11,142 nucleotides of DNA from DATEZO01 sp035255485 (GTDB lineage: Bacteria > Pseudomonadota > Gammaproteobacteria > Burkholderiales > Burkholderiaceae_D), in the NCBI GenBank assembly GCA_035255485.1, contig DATEZO010000020.1, positions 1 to 11,142 of the forward strand. The letters run 5' to 3'. The position numbers were made by a program, and so were the translations under genes. Each line of letters starts with the position of its first letter. The first letter of the stretch is position 1. Of the stretch, positions 7,084 to 11,142 are shown one piece after another. Under the pieces are notes generated by a model. It was not told where the DNA came from and made no database searches. It was given only the letters and a program-made list of their open reading frames with translations.

Positions 7084-7680
7084 ATGCCGACATTCAATAC
7101 CCGGGACCCTTCCCGGCCTGCATTCTGGACTGAACGGTTCGAGCAGAAATTCATGCCATGGGACCGGGGCGGCGTACCGGTCGCATTGCAACAGTTTGTC
7201 GCGCGAACCGCTGGCCCCCGGATTGCGCTGATTCCCGGCTGCGGCGCCGGATACGAAGTCGCCTACCTGTCCGATGCCGGCTGGGATGTAAGCGCCATCG
7301 ATTTTTCTCCAGCCGCCGTGGCTGCTGCGCGGCAGGCGCTCGGCCCCTGGGCGCCGCGCGTGACGGAAGCCGATTTCTTTACGTTTGCACCGGAACGGCC
7401 GCTCGATCTGATTTACGAGCGCGCATTTCTTTGCGCCCTGCCGCCCGACAAATGGCCGCAGGTCGCGGCGCGCTGGGCGCAACTGCTGGCGCCTTGCAAG
7501 CTGCTGGCCGGCTTCTTCTTTTTTTCCGATACGACCAAAGGCCCCCCGTTCGGGATTGCGCCTGCTGCGCTGGAGACATTGCTGACGCCGTATTTTGAAA
7601 AAATCGAAGACATGCCGGTCGCGGATTCGATCGCGGTTTTTGCCGGCAAGGAACGCTGGCAAGTGTGGCGCCGCCGATGA
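7084..7680 (+). CDS. TPMT-type SAM-dependent methyltransferase
   Basis: This is a 198-residue class I methyltransferase of the thiopurine S-methyltransferase (TPMT) superfamily. The N-terminal segment PAFWTERFEQKFMPWDRGGVP contains the family's W...PWD signature (W15, W26, D27). The SAM-binding glycine loop is IPGCGAGYE (50-58), the acidic residue after strand 2 is in AIDFSP (71-76), and the YERAFLCALPP segment (111-121) is typical of bacterial members. Bacterial relatives methylate thiols, selenium or tellurium compounds, or unknown small molecules; the substrate here is not known. ATG at 7084 is preferred; an in-frame GTG at 7054 would add ten residues with no family match. It may be cotranscribed with ubiB, 88 bases upstream. 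Confidence 0.85.
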   Translation: MPTFNTRDPSRPAFWTERFEQKFMPWDRGGVPVALQQFVARTAGPRIALIPGCGAGYEVAYLSDAGWDVSAIDFSPAAVAAARQALGPWAPRVTEADFFTFAPERPLDLIYERAFLCALPPDKWPQVAARWAQLLAPCKLLAGFFFFSDTTKGPPFGIAPAALETLLTPYFEKIEDMPVADSIAVFAGKERWQVWRRR

Positions 7681-7713
7681 AAACGGTTTATCGCCTGACC
7701 GAATGTTAGCGGC

Positions 7714-7740
7714 TATAATCCCGAAAATTCATCAGGGGGA
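7714..7740 (+). promoter_or_regulatory. -10 element and Shine-Dalgarno sequence of the symporter gene
   Basis: TATAAT at 7714-7719 lies 24 bases before the start codon. No good -35 hexamer is seen at the usual distance. AGGGGGA at 7734-7740 is a strong Shine-Dalgarno sequence placed close to ATG 7744 and decides this start over the out-of-frame ATG at 7740. Confidence 0.55.
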
Positions 7741-7743
7741 TGC

Positions 7744-9168
7744 ATGAGCGGGCTGGTCGGATTTGTCATACTTTATTTGCTGGCATCGATTGCAATCGGT
7801 CTGTTTGCTGCTACCCGCGTCAAGAATTCCAGCGATTATGCCAATGCCGGCCGTTCGTTGCCGCTGTATATCGTGATCGCCACCGTATTCGCGACGTGGT
7901 TCGGATCGGAGACCGTACTGGGCATTTCCGCCCGCTTCGTGCAGGACGGACTGCGCGGCGTCATCGAAGATCCATTCGGTTCCAGCATGTGCCTGATCCT
8001 GGTCGGCCTGTTCTTCGCGCGCAAGCTGTACCGGATGAACCTGTTGACCATCGGCGACTATTATCGCCAGCGCTACAGTCGTACGGTTGAAATCCTGGTG
8101 GCGCTGTGTATCGTCATTTCCTATCTCGGCTGGGTATCTGCGCAGATCACTGCCTTGGGACTGGTATTCAACGTCCTGTCGCAAGGCGCGATCTCGCTGG
8201 CGATGGGCATGATTCTCGGCGCAGCCATCGTGCTGTTCTATACCCTGTTTGGCGGCATGTGGTCGGTGGCATTGACCGATTTCTTCCAGATGACGATCAT
8301 CGTCGTGGGTTTGCTCTATATTGCTTATGTCGTGTCCGGCCTGGCAGGCGGCGCGCACAAGGTGATTGCCCACGCCGCAGCGGCAGGCAAATTCAATTTC
8401 GCACCGGAGCTGACTTCAAAAGACATCCTTGCGTTTATCGCGGCGTGGGTCACCATGATGTTTGGCTCGATTCCGCAGCAGGACGTGTTCCAGCGCGTGA
8501 TGTCGGCCAAAACCGAAACGACCGGCGCGGTCGGCTCGATTACCGGTGGCTCGCTCTACTTTCTGTTTGCCTTCATTCCGATGTTCCTGGCCTATTCGGC
8601 CTCATTGATCGACCCGCACATGGTGCAATCGCTGATCGACAAGGATACGCAAATGATCCTGCCGACATTGATCCTGAACCATGCGCCGCTGTTTGCGCAG
8701 GTGATGTTTTTCGGCGCGCTGCTGTCGGCCATCATGTCGACGGCGAGCGGCACGCTGCTGGCACCAAGCATTACGCTGACCGAAAATGTGCTGCGCGAAA
8801 TCTTTCCGATGAATGACCGGCAAATGCTGCTGACGACGCGCATTGTGGTGGTGAGCTTTGCCATTGCGGTTACCTCGTTTGCGCTGGCTTCGCAAGGCAT
8901 GGCAATCTACGATATGGTGGGCAACGCTTACAAGGTAACGCTGGTGGCGGCCTTTGTTCCCCTGGTGATGGGACTGTACTGGAAACGCGCCAGCGCGCAA
9001 GGCGCCTTGTTTTCCGTTATCGGCGGCCTGGCCACATGGCTTCTGATGGAGCGATTCGGCGCGGCGTCCATCTGGCCGCCGCAACTGGTGGGCTTGCTGG
9101 CCGGTTTTGTTGCCATGATTGCCGGATCGCTGTTGCCGCAGTACGCGGTCAAGCCTGCCGCCGCATGA
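7744..9168 (+). CDS. Sodium:solute symporter (SSS family)
   Basis: This 474-residue, highly hydrophobic inner-membrane protein has about 13 predicted membrane helices, starting with one at residues 3-24. It belongs to the sodium:solute symporter family (PutP/SGLT type), which couples Na+ entry to uptake of a small solute. Family signatures include FATWFGSETVLGISA (about 47-61), IPQQDVFQRVMSAK (about 243-256) and the helix SAIMSTASGTLLAPS, in which S332 and T333 align with the Na+-site Ser/Thr pair of PutP. The substrate (amino acid, carboxylate or other) cannot be read from sequence. It has its own -10 box and a strong ribosome binding site, so it is probably transcribed separately from the methyltransferase upstream. 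Confidence 0.9.
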   Translation: MSGLVGFVILYLLASIAIGLFAATRVKNSSDYANAGRSLPLYIVIATVFATWFGSETVLGISARFVQDGLRGVIEDPFGSSMCLILVGLFFARKLYRMNLLTIGDYYRQRYSRTVEILVALCIVISYLGWVSAQITALGLVFNVLSQGAISLAMGMILGAAIVLFYTLFGGMWSVALTDFFQMTIIVVGLLYIAYVVSGLAGGAHKVIAHAAAAGKFNFAPELTSKDILAFIAAWVTMMFGSIPQQDVFQRVMSAKTETTGAVGSITGGSLYFLFAFIPMFLAYSASLIDPHMVQSLIDKDTQMILPTLILNHAPLFAQVMFFGALLSAIMSTASGTLLAPSITLTENVLREIFPMNDRQMLLTTRIVVVSFAIAVTSFALASQGMAIYDMVGNAYKVTLVAAFVPLVMGLYWKRASAQGALFSVIGGLATWLLMERFGAASIWPPQLVGLLAGFVAMIAGSLLPQYAVKPAAA

Positions 9169-9193
9169 TTTTGCGCAGCAAGAATGCGACGGA

Positions 9194-9208
9194 TTGCCTT
9201 TCCGGCAA
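9194..9208 (+). other. Small hairpin after the symporter gene
   Basis: TTGCC (9194-9198) pairs with GGCAA (9204-9208) around TTTCC, 25 bases after the symporter stop. No T-run follows, so it is at best a weak transcript 3' end. Confidence 0.25.
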
Positions 9209-9219
9209 CCGAGAATCCT

Positions 9220-9247
9220 CTGAAATCTTCTTGAAACCCTTTATAAT
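9220..9247 (+). promoter_or_regulatory. Probable promoter of the fmdB-DUF502-aspS cluster
   Basis: CTGAAA (9220-9225, four of six matches to TTGACA) is followed by a 16-base spacer and a perfect TATAAT (9242-9247). Transcription would start near 9254, giving a leader of about 28 bases that includes AGGA (9271-9274) seven bases before the fmdB ATG. This is the best-formed promoter in the window. Confidence 0.6.
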
Positions 9248-9258
9248 TCAGGGTTTTA
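9232..9258 (+). promoter_or_regulatory. Dyad centred on the fmdB -10 box (candidate operator)
   Basis: TGAAACCCT (9232-9240) and AGGGTTTTA (9250-9258) form an inverted repeat with one G-T wobble around a nine-base centre that contains the TATAAT. A repressor dimer bound here would cover the core promoter. The alternative is a weak bidirectional terminator for the symporter gene, since the right arm is T-rich. Confidence 0.4.
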
Positions 9259-9281
9259 TACGATTTTGCTAGGAATTTTTC

Positions 9282-9596
9282 ATGCCGATTTATGCGTATC
9301 GCTGCGAGACCTGTGGATTTGCGAAGGATGTGTTGCAAAAAATGGCCGATGCGCCGCTGACCGAGTGCCCTTCATGTGGTAAATCCGCATTCAGGAAGCA
9401 ATTGACCGCTGCCGGTTTTCAATTGAAGGGCACCGGCTGGTATGCGACCGATTTCCGCGGCGGCGCCCGCGGCACCGTGGCTCCGGCGGCCGAGGCTCCG
9501 GCGGCTGCCACTGAAGCGGCAGCCGCACCGGCTTCGAAGCCGGCCGCGCCTTCCGCGACTGCGAACGCCGCCGGCAGTACGTCATCGACTGCCTGA
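9282..9596 (+). CDS. FmdB-family zinc-ribbon protein
   Basis: This 104-residue protein begins MPIYAYRC, the hallmark of the FmdB family of small putative regulators. Four cysteines (C8, C11, C29, C32) form a zinc ribbon, followed by the conserved stretch KQLTAAGFQLKGTGWYATDF (about 39-58). From about residue 65 to the end it is an Ala/Pro/Ser-rich low-complexity tail that is probably disordered. Family function is not firmly known; the name comes from a gene linked to amide regulation in Methylophilus. AGGA seven bases before the ATG supports the start. It heads a probable operon with the DUF502 gene and aspS. Confidence 0.9.
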   Translation: MPIYAYRCETCGFAKDVLQKMADAPLTECPSCGKSAFRKQLTAAGFQLKGTGWYATDFRGGARGTVAPAAEAPAAATEAAAAPASKPAAPSATANAAGSTSSTA

Positions 9597-9615
9597 GGCA
9601 GGCATGATGAGTTTG

Positions 9616-9641
9616 AAAAGAAGACGCTAAAAGAAGACGCT
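9616..9641 (+). repeat. 13-bp perfect tandem duplication
   Basis: AAAAGAAGACGCT occurs twice head to tail (9616-9628 and 9629-9641) in the 73-base gap between fmdB and the DUF502 gene. Such an exact two-copy repeat in noncoding sequence suggests a slippage duplication. The junction also creates the TAA that ends an eight-codon ORF (9604-9630). Confidence 0.85.
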
Positions 9642-9669
9642 CCTTGCGAACGCCTGAAGATGGAAGACG

Positions 9670-10305
9670 ATGCGTAAATATTTCATTACTGGCCTGCTGA
9701 TCCTGGTTCCCCTGGCGATTACGCTATGGGTATTGAATCTGATTATCGGCACGATGGATCAATCGCTGCTGCTGCTGCCGGAGCGCTGGCGGCCGGAAGC
9801 GCTGGTCGGTTTTCATATTCCGGGCATCGGCACCATCCTCACGCTGCTGGTCATTTTCCTGACCGGAGTGGCGACCCGCAATTTCGTGGGCAAGCAGGTG
9901 GTCTACCTGTGGGAATCGATGCTGATTCGGATCCCGGTGGTGAAATCGATTTATTCGAGCGTGAAACAGGTATCGGATACCCTGTTCTCATCGTCCGGCA
10001 ATGCATTCCGCAAGGCGATGCTGGTGCAATATCCGCATCAGGGCGCATGGACGATCGCCTTCCTGACCGGGGTGCCGGGCGGTGATGTCAAAAATCACCT
10101 GACAGGCGACTATATCAGCGTGTATGTGCCGACTACACCGAATCCGACTTCCGGCTTCTTCCTGATGCTGCCGCGCGCCGATGCGATTGAACTCGACATG
10201 AGCGTCGACGAAGCGCTGAAATATATCGTGTCGATGGGTGTGGTTGCTCCTGAATATCTCAGCCGGAAAGCCGATACAGCTGCCGCCGCGAAAGCACCCC
10301 GCTAG
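9670..10305 (+). CDS. DUF502 membrane protein (COV1-like)
   Basis: This 211-residue protein belongs to the DUF502 family, related to plant COV1/LCV proteins; no biochemical role is established in bacteria. Two membrane helices are visible (about 5-27 and 52-68). Conserved family motifs follow: RIPVVKSIYSSVKQ (87-100) and PTTPNPTSGFFLMLP (154-168). The C-terminus is Ala/Lys-rich. GGAAG at 9662-9666 serves as ribosome binding site for ATG 9670. The gene lies between fmdB and aspS, as I recall for many betaproteobacteria, so it is probably cotranscribed with them. Confidence 0.9.
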   Translation: MRKYFITGLLILVPLAITLWVLNLIIGTMDQSLLLLPERWRPEALVGFHIPGIGTILTLLVIFLTGVATRNFVGKQVVYLWESMLIRIPVVKSIYSSVKQVSDTLFSSSGNAFRKAMLVQYPHQGAWTIAFLTGVPGGDVKNHLTGDYISVYVPTTPNPTSGFFLMLPRADAIELDMSVDEALKYIVSMGVVAPEYLSRKADTAAAAKAPR

Positions 10306-10325
10306 CACCGTTTATTAACATACCG

Positions 10326-10347
10326 GGCTCCTGCCATCGCGGGAGCC
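10326..10347 (+). other. Hairpin between the DUF502 gene and aspS
   Basis: GGCTCCTGC (10326-10334) pairs with GCGGGAGCC (10339-10347), nine pairs with one wobble around CATC. It lacks a T-run. It may be a partial transcript-processing or termination point, or a structured element of the aspS leader, 31 bases before the start codon. Confidence 0.45.
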
Positions 10348-10378
10348 GCACCAAAGAATCTGTTACTGGAAATTCACT

Positions 10379-11142
10379 ATGTCAATGCGAACTCACTACT
10401 GCGGTCTCGTTACCGAAGCTTTTCTTGGACAAACTGTCAGCCTGTGTGGCTGGGTACATCGCCGGCGCGACCACGGTGGCGTGATCTTCATCGACTTGCG
10501 CGACCGCGAAGGCCTGGTACAGGTAGTATGCGACCCGGACCGCGCTGACGTGTTCAAGACCGCGGAGGCGGTGCGCAACGAATATTGCGTGCGCGTCACC
10601 GGCCTGGTGCGCAATCGCCCGGAAGGCACCACCAACGCGGGCCTCAAGTCAGGCAGGATCGAAGTGCTGTGCCAGCAACTGGAAGTGTTGAACCCATCGG
10701 TGACGCCGCCGTTCCAGCTCGATGACGACAACCTGTCGGAAACCACGCGCCTGACGCACCGCGTGCTCGACCTGCGTCGCCCGCAGATGCAGAACAACCT
10801 GCGCCTGCGCTACCGCGTGACGATGGAAGTGCGCAAGTTCCTGGACGCCAACGGCTTCATCGACATCGAAACGCCGATGCTGACCAAGTCGACGCCGGAA
10901 GGCGCGCGCGACTACCTGGTGCCCTCGCGTGTCAACCCGGGCAACTTCTTCGCGCTGCCGCAGTCGCCGCAGCTGTTCAAGCAGCTGCTGATGGTCGCCA
11001 ACTTCGACCGCTACTACCAGATCACCAAGTGCTTCCGCGACGAAGACCTGCGCGCCGACCGCCAGCCGGAATTCACGCAGATCGACTGCGAAACCTCGTT
11101 CATGAACGAGCAGGAAATCCGTGACCTGTTCGAAGGCATGAT
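10379..11142 (+). CDS. aspS: Aspartyl-tRNA synthetase, N-terminal part (3'-truncated by window edge)
   Basis: AspRS charges tRNA-Asp with aspartate in the cytoplasm. About 254 of roughly 600 residues are visible. The N-terminal OB-fold anticodon-binding domain includes CGWVHRRRDHGGVIFIDLRD (23-42). The class II catalytic core starts with LDLRRPQM (130-137), followed by TPEGARDYLVPSR (172-184), QSPQLFKQLLM (195-205) and motif 2 FRDEDLRADRQPEFTQID (219-236). H32 and G83 match the positions I recall as marking non-discriminating AspRS of the Pseudomonas type, where E. coli has Leu in place of the His. GGAAA at 10368-10372 is a reasonable ribosome binding site for ATG 10379; the ATG two codons later is an alternative start. 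Confidence 0.96.
   Translation, partial: MSMRTHYCGLVTEAFLGQTVSLCGWVHRRRDHGGVIFIDLRDREGLVQVVCDPDRADVFKTAEAVRNEYCVRVTGLVRNRPEGTTNAGLKSGRIEVLCQQLEVLNPSVTPPFQLDDDNLSETTRLTHRVLDLRRPQMQNNLRLRYRVTMEVRKFLDANGFIDIETPMLTKSTPEGARDYLVPSRVNPGNFFALPQSPQLFKQLLMVANFDRYYQITKCFRDEDLRADRQPEFTQIDCETSFMNEQEIRDLFEGM

Noticed and set aside
6757..7662. 301-residue open frame on the - strand
   Set aside because: It spans the end of ubiB and the methyltransferase in antisense, both of which are well supported on the + strand.
8106..8816. 236-codon + strand frame inside the symporter gene
   Set aside because: It is a shifted frame of the symporter coding sequence, rich in Arg and His with no membrane segments.

Overview
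The window looks like ordinary chromosomal core sequence of a betaproteobacterium, most likely Burkholderiales and plausibly Oxalobacteraceae (the Herbaspirillum/Herminiimonas/Collimonas type). This rests on gene content (ubiE, ubiJ and ubiB together; fmdB, DUF502 and aspS together; a large FAD/Fe-S oxidoreductase followed by HIT and DUF971 genes) and on evenly GC-rich codon use. All eleven recognised genes lie on the + strand. I saw no tRNA, rRNA, IS element, CRISPR array or sign of recent transfer.

Region 1 (1-3650): the 3' part of a very large flavin/iron-sulfur oxidoreductase is followed almost without a gap by a HIT-family protein and a DUF971 protein whose C-terminus carries two GGCGHH repeats. 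The three genes are probably one transcript. Region 2 (3651-6995): this is the ubiquinone module. ubiE has its own probable promoter. It is followed by a 320-base gene-free stretch with two or three terminator-like hairpins and a possible promoter, then ubiJ and ubiB, which overlap by ATGA. UbiE is the C-methyltransferase of ubiquinone/menaquinone synthesis, UbiJ the SCP2-like lipid-binding accessory factor, and UbiB the atypical kinase/ATPase-like factor.

Region 3 (6996-9168): a small TPMT-type SAM methyltransferase is followed by a sodium:solute symporter with its own -10 element and Shine-Dalgarno sequence. Region 4 (9169-11142): a well-formed promoter whose -10 box lies inside a dyad precedes fmdB (zinc ribbon), a DUF502 membrane protein and the 5' part of aspS, probably one operon. 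The visible AspRS N-terminus carries the residues I associate with a non-discriminating enzyme.

No clear new multi-gene system is present. The points most worth a second look are the structured gap between ubiE and ubiJ (a candidate small RNA or attenuator, with ubiJ lacking a visible ribosome binding site), the dyad around the fmdB -10 box, the His/Cys tail of the DUF971 protein, and the multidomain oxidoreductase.
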